NCBI GenBank assembly: GCA_013816105.1
Contig: JACDEY010000097.1
Location: 1-5,204 of the forward strand
Direction: 5' to 3'
DNA: 5,204 nt
From: Actinomycetota bacterium
Lineage (GTDB): Bacteria > Actinomycetota > UBA4738
Shown here: piece by piece, positions 1 to 5,204 of the stretch
Position numbering within the stretch: position 1 is the first letter of the stretch
Layout: each line of letters starts with the position of its first letter
Program-made: the position numbers and the translations under genes
The notes under the pieces: model-generated
Database searches by the model: none
What the model was told of the DNA's origin: nothing
Seen by the model: only the letters and a program-made list of their open reading frames with translations

Positions 1-80
1 TCTTGGGACCGGTCGAAGAGGAGCTGGCCACCCGAGAGCGCCTCTGCGAAGCGTTGGGGAGAGCCGGACGGGCAGCCTGA
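1..80 (+). CDS. C-terminal end of an unidentified plus-strand gene (5' part outside window)
   Basis: Reading from base 3, the frame is open from the window edge to a TGA at 78-80 and gives 25 residues, beginning LGPVEEELATRERL and ending in LGRAGRAA. The composition (acidic, then Arg/Ala-rich, amphipathic) fits the last helix of a cytoplasmic protein. A strong hairpin starts 35 nt after the stop, where a terminator would be expected. No family can be recognised from so short a tail. A second frame also closes nearby (TAA at 83-85), but its Arg/Gly/Ser-rich translation looks less natural. The gene converges on the propeller gene. Confidence 0.45.
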   Translation, partial: LGPVEEELATRERLCEALGRAGRAA

Positions 81-83
81 CGT

Positions 84-114
84 AACCCTCGAAACGTCAA
101 ACCCTCGAAACGTC
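84..114. repeat. Two-copy tandem repeat, 15 identical bases with 16-nt period
   Basis: The 15-mer aaccctcgaaacgtc occurs at 84-98 and again, without mismatch, at 100-114, separated by a single a. It lies between the stop codon of the plus-strand partial gene and the hairpin at 115-143, and the second copy directly abuts the hairpin. Its role is unknown. It could be a slippage duplication in a non-coding gap or a pair of protein-binding sites. Confidence 0.8.
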
Positions 115-143
115 GGAGGGGCCGCCCTGCGGGCGGCCCCTCC
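115..143. terminator. Perfect 13-bp GC hairpin, probable bidirectional terminator
   Basis: The left arm ggaggggccgccc (115-127) and right arm gggcggcccctcc (131-143) are perfect reverse complements around a tgc loop. The hairpin sits between two converging coding regions, with stops at 78-80 (plus) and 160-162 (minus), so one structure could end both transcripts. Neither side carries a run of T, so it is not a textbook intrinsic terminator. Hairpins without U-tracts are common at gene ends in GC-rich actinobacteria. Confidence 0.7.
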
Positions 144-159
144 TCACCACCCCGTTCCG

Positions 160-1782
160 CTAGAAGTCCTGGCGCTGACGCTCGTACCTGACGTCGGGGT
201 CGGGCTGGACGCCACCCTGGCCCGGGTTGCCGTCCAGGCGATTGTCGCCCCACGTGAGGTGGAACTGCTTCTGCCCGAGGGCGGGCAGGGGCGAGTGGAT
301 CTGGTTGTAGTCGCTCATGTAGCAGCTCACGACGATCGTGTCGAAGTTCGGGTTCGTCACCGGCCGGTCGAAGGACACCTCCGTCACCCGGCGCGGACCC
401 GACCAGTTCACGCCGAAGTCGCTCGAGGACGAGATGTACACGTCGATGAGCCGGTCCGTCGGAGAGTTCTGCGTGGAGTAGAACATCGCCCGAAGCTTCC
501 CATCGGCGTTCACGGCGACGCTCGGGAAGAACTGCTGGCCGGTCGCGGTGTTGTTGACCCGGACCAGGGGAGTCCACGTTGTGCCACCGTCCGAGGAGCT
601 GGTGAAGGCAATGTCCGCCTCGCTGCCCCCGGCAAGCCCGGCACTGTGGGCGACCAGCGCGATGTTCCCAGTGTTCGGGTCGACCGCCAGCTGGGGGAAC
701 GCCGCGGAGCGAACGGCGCGGTTCGTGGCGCCGGCCTCGTCGTCGACGAACGCCGGGCGTCCGCACGCGGCGGTGTTGTTCTCTGGCGCGGGGAACTGGC
801 CCACGGTCACCTCGGGCTGGAAGGTCTGGCCGAAGTCCGTGGAGCGCCGGAACTTCATGGTGAGCGGCGTCGTGGCGGTGTTCCTCCAGGAGACGTAGAC
901 GTCACCGTTCAGAGGGTTGACCGCTACGTAACAGCCCTGGGTGAAGGTGCCGTTCGCGGAGATGGTTCCAGCAAGCTCCGTAAACGTCTGGCCGCCGTCG
1001 GTGGAGCGGGAGAAATGGATCCCTTCGGTTCCCCCGAAGGAGCGATAACAGGCGTACACGTTACCGGCGCCGGTGCCCGAGGCTCGAGCGTCAACCGCGA
1101 GCCATTCCTTGTCGGGGAAGGCGCTGGAGGGCGCGTTGGGACTGGCGTCGGCTGCGGAATCCCAGGTCAGTCCGCCATCGGTCGTCTTGTGCACGGAGAT
1201 GATCGCGTCACCGTTGGAAGCCTCCCCGAGGTTGGCGAAGTAGAAGACGCCGCTCTCGCCGACGTTCCTGTCCAAGTCGGCCATCAGCACGGGGTCGCCG
1301 AAAACGGCGTTCACGCCGTCGAGCGGTGTCGTCGGGGTGCGCATGTCGGTCCATGTGGCGCCGCGGTCGATCGAGCGCCCGTACCCGCTGAAGTCACCGT
1401 TCGGGAAGAACTCGCCACTGTCGTTCCATCCGGCGAGCGTGACGTCCCCCGAGACCGCCACGGTCGTCTCGCTCTGCGTGATCTGGGGCCAGACGTCCGT
1501 GCCACGGTTGTTGACGAGAACATCCGCCCGCGCCAGTGGGGCGACCGGGCGGGGTCGCGTGTCCGGGCGCGCGGCCTCGCGGGTAAGCAGACCGCAGTGA
1601 ATCCTGAGCGCGCGCTCACCCGCTCCCGAGATCAGGGACCGAACGTCGCTCCTCCCGAGGAGGTCACAGCCGGCGTCCGTGCCATGGGGACGAACCGCCC
1701 CGCCGGCGGGAGCCGCCAGGAGCAGCGCGGCCAGGAGCGTTGCGGCCGCGGCGAAAGAAACGGCGATGCGGAAGGGACGCAT
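160..1782 (-). CDS. Secreted Asp-box (BNR repeat) sialidase-like beta-propeller protein
   Basis: This 540-residue protein starts with a signal peptide: MRPFR, then a long Ala/Leu-rich hydrophobic stretch (about residues 7-26) and a likely cleavage near APAGGA. It is therefore exported, with no sortase signal or C-terminal membrane segment. Six Asp boxes (SxDxGxTW-like) lie at residues 137-144, 200-207, 260-267, 314-321, 396-403 and 453-460, marking the blades of a beta-propeller. Typical inter-blade strands are present (DKEWLAVD near 224-231, FPQLAVDP near 362-369, FPSVAVN near 419-425). The last blade carries SDYNQI and WGDNR, like the GDYxxI and WTDxR signatures of bacterial proteins labelled sialidase or exo-alpha-sialidase. 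I see no FRIP motif or clear arginine triad, so true sialidase activity is doubtful; glycan binding or another hydrolase role is equally possible. ATG 1782 was chosen over an in-frame start 12 codons upstream because AAGGAGG sits 6 nt before it. Stop is TAG. Confidence 0.88.
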   Translation of the reverse strand: MRPFRIAVSFAAAATLLAALLLAAPAGGAVRPHGTDAGCDLLGRSDVRSLISGAGERALRIHCGLLTREAARPDTRPRPVAPLARADVLVNNRGTDVWPQITQSETTVAVSGDVTLAGWNDSGEFFPNGDFSGYGRSIDRGATWTDMRTPTTPLDGVNAVFGDPVLMADLDRNVGESGVFYFANLGEASNGDAIISVHKTTDGGLTWDSAADASPNAPSSAFPDKEWLAVDARASGTGAGNVYACYRSFGGTEGIHFSRSTDGGQTFTELAGTISANGTFTQGCYVAVNPLNGDVYVSWRNTATTPLTMKFRRSTDFGQTFQPEVTVGQFPAPENNTAACGRPAFVDDEAGATNRAVRSAAFPQLAVDPNTGNIALVAHSAGLAGGSEADIAFTSSSDGGTTWTPLVRVNNTATGQQFFPSVAVNADGKLRAMFYSTQNSPTDRLIDVYISSSSDFGVNWSGPRRVTEVSFDRPVTNPNFDTIVVSCYMSDYNQIHSPLPALGQKQFHLTWGDNRLDGNPGQGGVQPDPDVRYERQRQDF

Positions 1783-1788
1783 ACTCTG

Positions 1789-1795
1789 CCTCCTT
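1789..1795 (-). promoter_or_regulatory. Strong Shine-Dalgarno site of the propeller gene
   Basis: The minus strand reads AAGGAGG here, 6 nt before the ATG at 1782. It lies inside the longer reading frame that could begin at 1818, so it fixes the shorter start, which also places the signal peptide at the very N-terminus. Confidence 0.9.
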
Positions 1796-1816
1796 AGGGG
1801 GCGACGGATAGGCGAC

Positions 1817-1846
1817 ACGATAAGGGCAGAGCAACCTCGTGGTCAA
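1817..1846 (-). promoter_or_regulatory. Candidate sigma70-type promoter for the propeller gene
   Basis: On the minus strand, TTGACC (1841-1846) is followed after 18 nt by TATCGT (1817-1822), or after 17 nt by TTATCG. Both boxes resemble -35 and -10 elements of the housekeeping sigma factor. Transcription would begin near 1810 and leave a leader of about 28 nt containing the Shine-Dalgarno site. The promoter lies after the hairpin at 1865-1883, which suggests that the propeller gene is transcribed separately from the upstream operon. The call rests on sequence resemblance only. Confidence 0.45.
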
Positions 1847-1864
1847 ACGAACGTAAGCGAACAG

Positions 1865-1883
1865 GCCCCCAACGGTTGGAGGC
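1865..1883 (-). terminator. Hairpin right after the PRC-barrel stop, probable operon terminator
   Basis: On the minus strand gcctccaac and gttgggggc pair over 9 positions (one G-U pair) around a very tight loop, starting at the base after the TGA (1884-1886). An outer 7-bp arm pair (CAGGCCC 1887-1893 and GGGCCTG 1862-1868) can enclose it. The sequence after it has scattered T pairs and a TTT but no continuous U-tract. The position fits the end of the msrB-typA-PRC transcript. Confidence 0.5.
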
Positions 1884-2378
1884 TCAGGGCCTGGGCGCTC
1901 GCTCCACATCGCCGTCGTCCCCGTCCAACTCGTCCATGACCGAGGGGTCGGTGACCGGGTCGGCTCCCACCGCGCTCCCGGTGGCGTCCCATCTCCTCAG
2001 GCGAGGCTCCGAGGAAGCTCCGGAGTCCTCAGGGAGGCCCGTGCTCGATGCCCGGGTCGAGTAGCCCAAGCCGTAGTGCTTGGCGAGCGAGCGCTCGGTC
2101 TCCTGGCTGATGTCGTCGACGTCGAGGTCCGGTGTGCCCTTCACGTGCTCCCTGGTGTAGGGAACCGTGAGGCCGTCCTCCGAGAGTGCCGAACCGCGCA
2201 CCGGTACCACCACGTACTTGGTCCCGAAGAAGCCGGTCCCGATCCCGATCCATTCGGGCTCACCCGTCTCCCAGTCGTAGTAGATGTCCTCGATCGCTCC
2301 GATCTCCTCCCCCTCGGAGGAGTAGACGGACGCTCCCTGGGCCTCGGCGAGCTCGTCGACGCTGTGCGAACGGTCCAC
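1884..2378 (-). CDS. PRC-barrel domain protein with acidic, low-complexity C-terminal tail
   Basis: This 164-residue protein has no signal peptide or membrane segment and is probably cytoplasmic. Residues about 14-80 form a PRC-barrel domain: GASVYSSEGEEIGAIEDIYYD, then WETGEPEWIGIGTGFFG, then a strand KYVVVPVRG and the closing LTVPYTREHVKGTP. A short helix with AKHYGL (about 99-104) follows, a feature often seen after this domain in actinobacterial stress proteins. Residues from about 105 onward are Ser/Gly/Asp/Glu-rich and probably disordered. PRC-barrels are small protein-interaction or RNA-processing-related folds (RimM carries one); the partner here is unknown. The start is GTG 2378 because AGGAG lies 7 nt upstream. 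A longer frame from GTG 2408 would add MAPPSERRRT but has no ribosome binding site. It follows typA by 57 nt, probably in the same transcript. Confidence 0.87.
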   Translation of the reverse strand: MDRSHSVDELAEAQGASVYSSEGEEIGAIEDIYYDWETGEPEWIGIGTGFFGTKYVVVPVRGSALSEDGLTVPYTREHVKGTPDLDVDDISQETERSLAKHYGLGYSTRASSTGLPEDSGASSEPRLRRWDATGSAVGADPVTDPSVMDELDGDDGDVERAPRP

Positions 2379-2384
2379 GGTTCG

Positions 2385-2392
2385 TCTCCTTT
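2385..2392 (-). promoter_or_regulatory. Shine-Dalgarno site deciding the PRC-barrel start
   Basis: The minus strand reads AAAGGAGA, with AGGAG ending 7 nt before the GTG at 2378. Because it lies within the longer frame that opens at 2408, it argues for the inner GTG. The conserved domain is intact either way. Confidence 0.8.
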
Positions 2393-2435
2393 CGGATGGA
2401 GGGGCCACACCTGATGATTGCCGAGCTCACCGGGC

Positions 2436-4271
2436 TCAAACGTCGCGCGCGAGGCGCCGGCGACCCCGACCCTTTCCCCGCTCGCCCGCGTCCAGAACCA
2501 CCTTTCGAAGCCGCACCGATGCCGGGGTGACCTCCGCACACTCGTCCTCGCGGAGGAACTCCAAAGACTGCTCGAGGGAGAGCTGGCGGTGAGGGATCAG
2601 CCGTACCAGCTCTTCCGCGGTCGAGGAGCGCATGTTCGTGAGCTTCCGCTCCTTCGTGGGGTTGACGTCCATGTCCTCTGCTCGTGCGTTCTCGCCCACG
2701 ATCATCCCCTCGTAGACCTCGACGCCCGCACCAACGAAGAGCTCGCCCCGTTCCTGAAGGTTCAAGAGCGCGTGCGTGGTGGTGAGGCCGCGCCTGTCGG
2801 CGACCAGGCTGCCCGTGGGGCGCGTGCGAAGGTCCCCGTGCCACGGTTCGTATCCCTCGAAGACGTGATGTAGCTGGCCGGTCCCGCGGGACTCGGTGAG
2901 GAACTCCGTTCTGAAGCCGATAAGCCCGCGCGCGGGTACCAGATACTCCATTCGCACCCAACCCGTGCCGTGGTTGACCATCTCCGCAAGTCGTCCCTTC
3001 CGAAGAGCGAGGAGCTGGGTCACCACTCCCAGGTAGTCCTCCGGGATGTCGACGGCCACACGCTCCACGGGCTCACAGACGACGCCGTCGGCGATCCTCG
3101 TTACCACCTGTGGCTTGCCGACGGTGAGCTCGAAACCCTCCCGGCGCATCATCTCGACGAGGATCGCGAGCTGGAGCTCGCCTCGCCCCTGCACCTCCCA
3201 AACCTCCGGTCGCTCGGTGGAGAGGATCCGGATGGAGACGTTCCCCACCGACTCCGCGACGAGCCGGCCGCTCACCAGACGCGCGGTCAGCTTGCTTCCT
3301 TCCCTGCCGGCCAGCGGAGACGTATTGATGCCGATCGTCATCGATAGGCTCGGCTCGTCCACCCGCGTCACCGGGAGCGGCCGCGGATCCTCCGGATCGG
3401 CGAGCGTCTCGCCGATAGTCACGCCGGGTAGTCCGGCGATGGCGATGATCTCGCCCGGCCCGGCCTGATCGGCCTCCACGCGGTCCAGCGTCTCCGTGAC
3501 GTACAGCTCGCTGATCTTGGCCCGTTCGATCGTCCCGTTCGAACGGCACCACGCGATCGCCTGGCCACGGCGAATCTCCCCATGCAGGATCCGACAGAGC
3601 GCCAGGCGACCGACGTAAGGCGAGGCGTCCAGGTTGGTGACAAGGGCCTGCAGTGGATGCTGCTCGTCGTAGGATGGCGCCGGGATGCGGTCGAGCAGCG
3701 TCTCGAACAGCGGCTTGAGGTCGCTGCCTTCATCGGCCGGATCCAGCGAGGCGCGGCCGGAGCGGGCGTTGCAGTAGACGATCGGGAAGTCGATCTGTTC
3801 CTCGTTCGCGTCGAGGTCCAGGAACAGCTCGTACACCTCGTTGACGACATCACGGATCCGTGCATCCGCACGATCCACCTTGTTGACGACGAGGATTGCC
3901 GGCAACCGCGCCTCGAGCGCCTTGCGCAGCACGAACCGCGTCTGGGGGAGCGGACCTTCGGACGCGTCCACCACCAGGAGCACTCCGTCGACCATGGTGA
4001 GGCCGCGTTCCACCTCGCCGCCGAAGTCCGCGTGGCCCGGCGTATCGATGATGTTGATCTTGACGCCTCCGTACCGGACGGCGGTGTTCTTCGCGAGGAT
4101 CGTGATGCCCTTCTCCCGCTCCAGATCCATGGAGTCGAGCACCCGAACCGCAACGTCCTGATTGGCACGGAAGGCGCCGGTCTCCCAGAGCATCGCGTCC
4201 ACGAGCGTCGTCTTGCCGTGATCGACGTGAGCGATGATGGCGACGTTGCGCAGCGTCTCGCGAAGGGGCAT
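2436..4271 (-). CDS. typA: Translational GTPase TypA/BipA
   Basis: This ribosome-associated GTPase of the EF-G/LepA superfamily is linked in other bacteria to 50S assembly and growth under cold or other stress. It has 611 residues, normal for the family. GTPase motifs are G1 AHVDHGKT (14-21), switch-I Thr57 in GITI, G3 DTPGH (76-80) and G4 NKVD (130-133). The G5 region reads YCNARSG (166-172), where many homologues have a Ser in place of Asn168. Domain II follows from about 205. An EF-G-III-like domain (about 300-385) includes [12 protein letters not shown], and an EF-G-V-like domain spans about 398-480. The TypA-specific C-terminal domain contains [35 protein letters not shown] and ASVRLRKV, which separates it from EF-G and LepA. 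It ends in a short basic tail ([13 protein letters not shown]). The ATG has GAGG 7 nt upstream. It begins 27 nt after msrB, so the two are very likely cotranscribed. No frameshift or missing GTPase motif is seen. Confidence 0.97.
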   Translation of the reverse strand: MPLRETLRNVAIIAHVDHGKTTLVDAMLWETGAFRANQDVAVRVLDSMDLEREKGITILAKNTAVRYGGVKINIIDTPGHADFGGEVERGLTMVDGVLLVVDASEGPLPQTRFVLRKALEARLPAILVVNKVDRADARIRDVVNEVYELFLDLDANEEQIDFPIVYCNARSGRASLDPADEGSDLKPLFETLLDRIPAPSYDEQHPLQALVTNLDASPYVGRLALCRILHGEIRRGQAIAWCRSNGTIERAKISELYVTETLDRVEADQAGPGEIIAIAGLPGVTIGETLADPEDPRPLPVTRVDEPSLSMTIGINTSPLAGREGSKLTARLVSGRLVAESVGNVSIRILSTERPEVWEVQGRGELQLAILVEMMRREGFELTVGKPQVVTRIADGVVCEPVERVAVDIPEDYLGVVTQLLALRKGRLAEMVNHGTGWVRMEYLVPARGLIGFRTEFLTESRGTGQLHHVFEGYEPWHGDLRTRPTGSLVADRRGLTTTHALLNLQERGELFVGAGVEVYEGMIVGENARAEDMDVNPTKERKLTNMRSSTAEELVRLIPHRQLSLEQSLEFLREDECAEVTPASVRLRKVVLDAGERGKGRGRRRLARDV

Positions 4272-4288
4272 GTTGATTCCTCGGGTTG

Positions 4289-4315
4289 CCGGCGGGCCTC
4301 AGGACGGTCCGCCGG
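4289..4315. other. Inverted repeat spanning the msrB stop and msrB-typA gap
   Basis: CCGGCGG (4289-4295) and CCGCCGG (4309-4315) are perfect 7-bp inverted arms around a 13-nt loop that contains the msrB stop codon (4299-4301). The structure ends 7 nt before the Shine-Dalgarno site of typA on the minus strand. It could be a partial attenuator or mRNA-stabilising hairpin between the two genes, or simply chance in GC-rich sequence. No T-run follows it. Confidence 0.3.
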
Positions 4316-4706
4316 ATCCCTTCAGGTCCAGGGCACATGAGTTGATGCAGTATCGCTGCCCTGTGGGCCCCGGCCCGTCGTCGAACACATGTCCGAGGTG
4401 TCCTCCGCATCGGCGGCACACCACCTCGGTGCGGCGCATGAACAGGCTGTTGTCGGGCCTCAACGCGACGTTCTCCGCCACGGCCGGCTCCGTGAAACTC
4501 GGCCATCCCGTCCCCGAGTCGAACTTCGTGCTCGAGCTGAACAGCTCCGCTCCGCAGCCAGCACACCGATAGGTCCCATCTTCCTTCGTGTGCACGTACT
4601 CACCGGTGAACGGCCGCTCGGTGCTCTTTCGCCGCAGCACGTCGTACTGCTCGGGAGTCAACTGCTCCCGCCACTCCTGGTCCGTCTTCTGGACCTCAGC
4701 ATCCAT
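4299..4706 (-). CDS. msrB: Peptide-methionine (R)-S-oxide reductase MsrB
   Basis: MsrB reduces the R form of methionine sulfoxide in oxidised proteins back to methionine, usually with thioredoxin as electron donor. At 135 residues it is a normal single-domain cytoplasmic enzyme. The zinc site is intact: C48-A-G-C51 and C97-R-R-C100. The catalytic Cys120 lies in RYCINS (118-123), and conserved His103 and His106 lie in GGHLGHVFDDGP. Substrate-pocket residues include GWPSF (67-71). The usual resolving Cys of the SGCGWPSF motif is replaced by Thr66 (SGTGWPSF), as in a known subset of MsrBs. An extra Cys124 sits four residues after the catalytic one. There is no fused MsrA domain. ATG 4706 has GGAG 6 nt upstream. 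It is the first gene of the apparent msrB-typA-PRC operon and is divergent from the HAD gene. Confidence 0.96.
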   Translation of the reverse strand: MDAEVQKTDQEWREQLTPEQYDVLRRKSTERPFTGEYVHTKEDGTYRCAGCGAELFSSSTKFDSGTGWPSFTEPAVAENVALRPDNSLFMRRTEVVCRRCGGHLGHVFDDGPGPTGQRYCINSCALDLKGSGGPS

Positions 4707-4743
4707 AGGTCTCTCCCACCCGGGTCGGCTTCCCCCCCGAAGC

Positions 4744-4750
4744 TATGCTA
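4744..4750. promoter_or_regulatory. Overlapping back-to-back -10 elements (TATGCTA) between msrB and the HAD gene
   Basis: On the plus strand TATGCT (4744-4749) matches the TANNNT form of a -10 box and lies 8 nt before the ATG at 4758, so transcription could start at or just before that codon. On the minus strand TAGCAT (4750-4745) also fits TANNNT. It would start msrB transcription near 4738 and leave a leader of about 30 nt. No convincing -35 box is visible for either direction. It is the only AT-rich spot in the short divergent gap. Confidence 0.45.
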
Positions 4751-4757
4751 CCGGCCC

Positions 4758-5204
4758 ATGGGAAACGGACCGGTGGCCGGGGCGCCCGGAGTTCCTTCCG
4801 TGGCCCCGTTCCGGGCCGCGATCTTCGACATGGATGGAGTCCTGATCGACTCCGAACCCTTTTGGCACGAAGCCGAAACGGGGGCGTTCGGGCGAGTCGG
4901 GATCTCTCTCACATCCGATCAGTGGGCGCCGACGATGGGCATGCCGGTCAACGAGGTGGTTGACCTCTGGTACCGGCGGCATCCGTGGCGAGGCACCACC
5001 CGCCAGCAGGTGCAGGACGCGATCGTCGATCAGGTCGTCGAACGGATCCGGACGTGCGGGGCGCTCGGAGACGGAGCGATCGAGGCGGTGGACTTCCTTC
5101 GGCACAAGGGGCTCATGGCCGCGCTCGCGTCCTCCTCGCCGTACCGCGTCATACGAGCGGTTCTCGACCTCACCGCTCTCGCCGACCGCTTCCAGGTAGT
5201 TCAC
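4758..5204 (+). CDS. HAD-superfamily phosphatase, beta-phosphoglucomutase/HxpB-like (3' end outside window)
   Basis: The frame is open from ATG 4758 to the window end (149 codons, no stop). HAD motif I is AAIFDMDGVLIDSEPFW: Asp24 is the expected nucleophile and Asp26 the acid/base. A helical cap follows (about 33-100). Motif II is ALASSSP, with Ser125 as the phosphate-binding residue, followed by YRVIRAVLDL, close to the ASxSP region of HxpB (YniC)-type sugar-phosphate phosphatases and beta-phosphoglucomutases. Motifs III and IV would lie beyond the window. The likely activity is removal of phosphate from, or rearrangement of, a small sugar or polyol phosphate; the substrate cannot be read from this part. 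The start is uncertain. ATG 4758 has no Shine-Dalgarno site but a -10-like box just upstream (possible leaderless mRNA). GTG 4800 has GGAG 8 nt upstream and gives the usual short lead-in to motif I. The first 14 residues from ATG 4758 are Gly/Pro-rich and not part of the conserved fold. Confidence 0.9.
   Translation, partial: MGNGPVAGAPGVPSVAPFRAAIFDMDGVLIDSEPFWHEAETGAFGRVGISLTSDQWAPTMGMPVNEVVDLWYRRHPWRGTTRQQVQDAIVDQVVERIRTCGALGDGAIEAVDFLRHKGLMAALASSSPYRVIRAVLDLTALADRFQVVH
4788..4791 (+). promoter_or_regulatory. Possible Shine-Dalgarno for an internal GTG start of the HAD gene
   Basis: GGAG ends 8 nt before GTG 4800, which would begin the protein at VAPFRAAIFDMDG. This competes with the upstream ATG at 4758, which has no visible ribosome binding site. 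Confidence 0.45.

Noticed and set aside
259..1797. A 512-codon open frame on the plus strand opposite the propeller gene
   Set aside because: Its codon boundaries coincide with those of the minus-strand gene, so its stops would require TTA, CTA or TCA codons in that gene, which GC-rich genomes avoid. The translation is Arg/Gly/Val-rich with no recognisable domain, while the minus strand has a signal peptide, six Asp boxes and a perfect Shine-Dalgarno site.
1846..1862. Repeated cgaac motif (acgaacgtaagcgaaca) upstream of the propeller promoter, considered as an operator
   Set aside because: The two 5-bp units are too short to separate from chance, and they match no regulator site I can name.
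2400..2435. Possible terminator between typA and the PRC gene
   Set aside because: Only 4-bp arms (GAGC and GCTC) can be paired and there is no T-run, so read-through into the PRC gene is more likely.
2260..2961. A 233-codon minus-strand frame overlapping the end of typA and the start of the PRC gene in another register
   Set aside because: It overlaps two well-supported genes on the same strand, and its Arg/Gly-rich translation is what a frameshifted reading of GC-rich coding sequence gives. It is not evidence of a frameshift, because both real genes are intact.
3582..4340. A 252-codon plus-strand frame opposite typA
   Set aside because: It is antisense in the same codon register to a complete, canonical TypA and shows no domain of its own.
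4732..4738. Run of seven C in the msrB leader, considered as a phase-variation tract
   Set aside because: It is short, non-coding and in a GC-rich genome where such runs occur by chance. No sign of slippage can be judged from one sequence.
4743..5204. A minus-strand open frame across the end of the window
   Set aside because: It is in the same codon register, antisense to the HAD gene, and stays open for the same reason. The plus-strand frame has clear HAD motifs I and II; the minus translation is Arg/Pro/Gly-rich with no family signature.

Overview
The window is G+C-rich and densely coding, and it looks like a bacterial chromosome from a deep-branching member of the Actinomycetota. The best support for that placement is the TypA protein, whose switch-I stretch (RANQDVA...[22 protein letters not shown]) has the actinobacterial form. 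The placement is an inference from remembered family patterns, not from a search. I see no mobile element, CRISPR array, tRNA, rRNA or phage gene.

Layout: (1) At 1-80 is the very end of a plus-strand gene of unknown function. (2) At 84-143 is a two-copy 16-nt tandem repeat followed directly by a perfect 13-bp GC hairpin, a probable shared terminator for two converging genes. (3) At 160-1782 (minus) is a secreted Asp-box (BNR) beta-propeller protein with six Asp boxes. It has a strong Shine-Dalgarno site and a plausible promoter of its own. (4) From 4706 down to 1884 (minus) three genes run in the same direction with short gaps: msrB (methionine sulfoxide reductase B), typA (ribosome-associated GTPase) and a PRC-barrel protein. 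They look like one operon, closed by a hairpin right after the PRC gene's stop codon. (5) At 4758 to the window end (plus) is a divergent HAD-superfamily sugar-phosphate phosphatase-like gene, cut off by the window edge. The 51-nt gap between it and msrB holds a TATGCTA sequence that reads as a -10 element on both strands.

Together the msrB-typA-PRC group suggests a housekeeping and stress unit: repair of oxidised methionine, translation or ribosome assembly under stress, and a small cytoplasmic PRC-barrel protein of unknown partner. The propeller protein is exported and appears to be a separate transcription unit. Two start codons were moved inward from the longest reading frame because clear Shine-Dalgarno sites lie inside the longer frames: at 1782 for the propeller and at 2378 for the PRC protein. 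The HAD gene's start is uncertain.

I did not find a convincing new biological system. The most interesting points are the two-way -10 element with a possibly leaderless HAD mRNA, the sialidase-like propeller without recognisable sialidase catalytic motifs, and the MsrB that lacks the usual resolving cysteine but has an extra cysteine beside the catalytic one.
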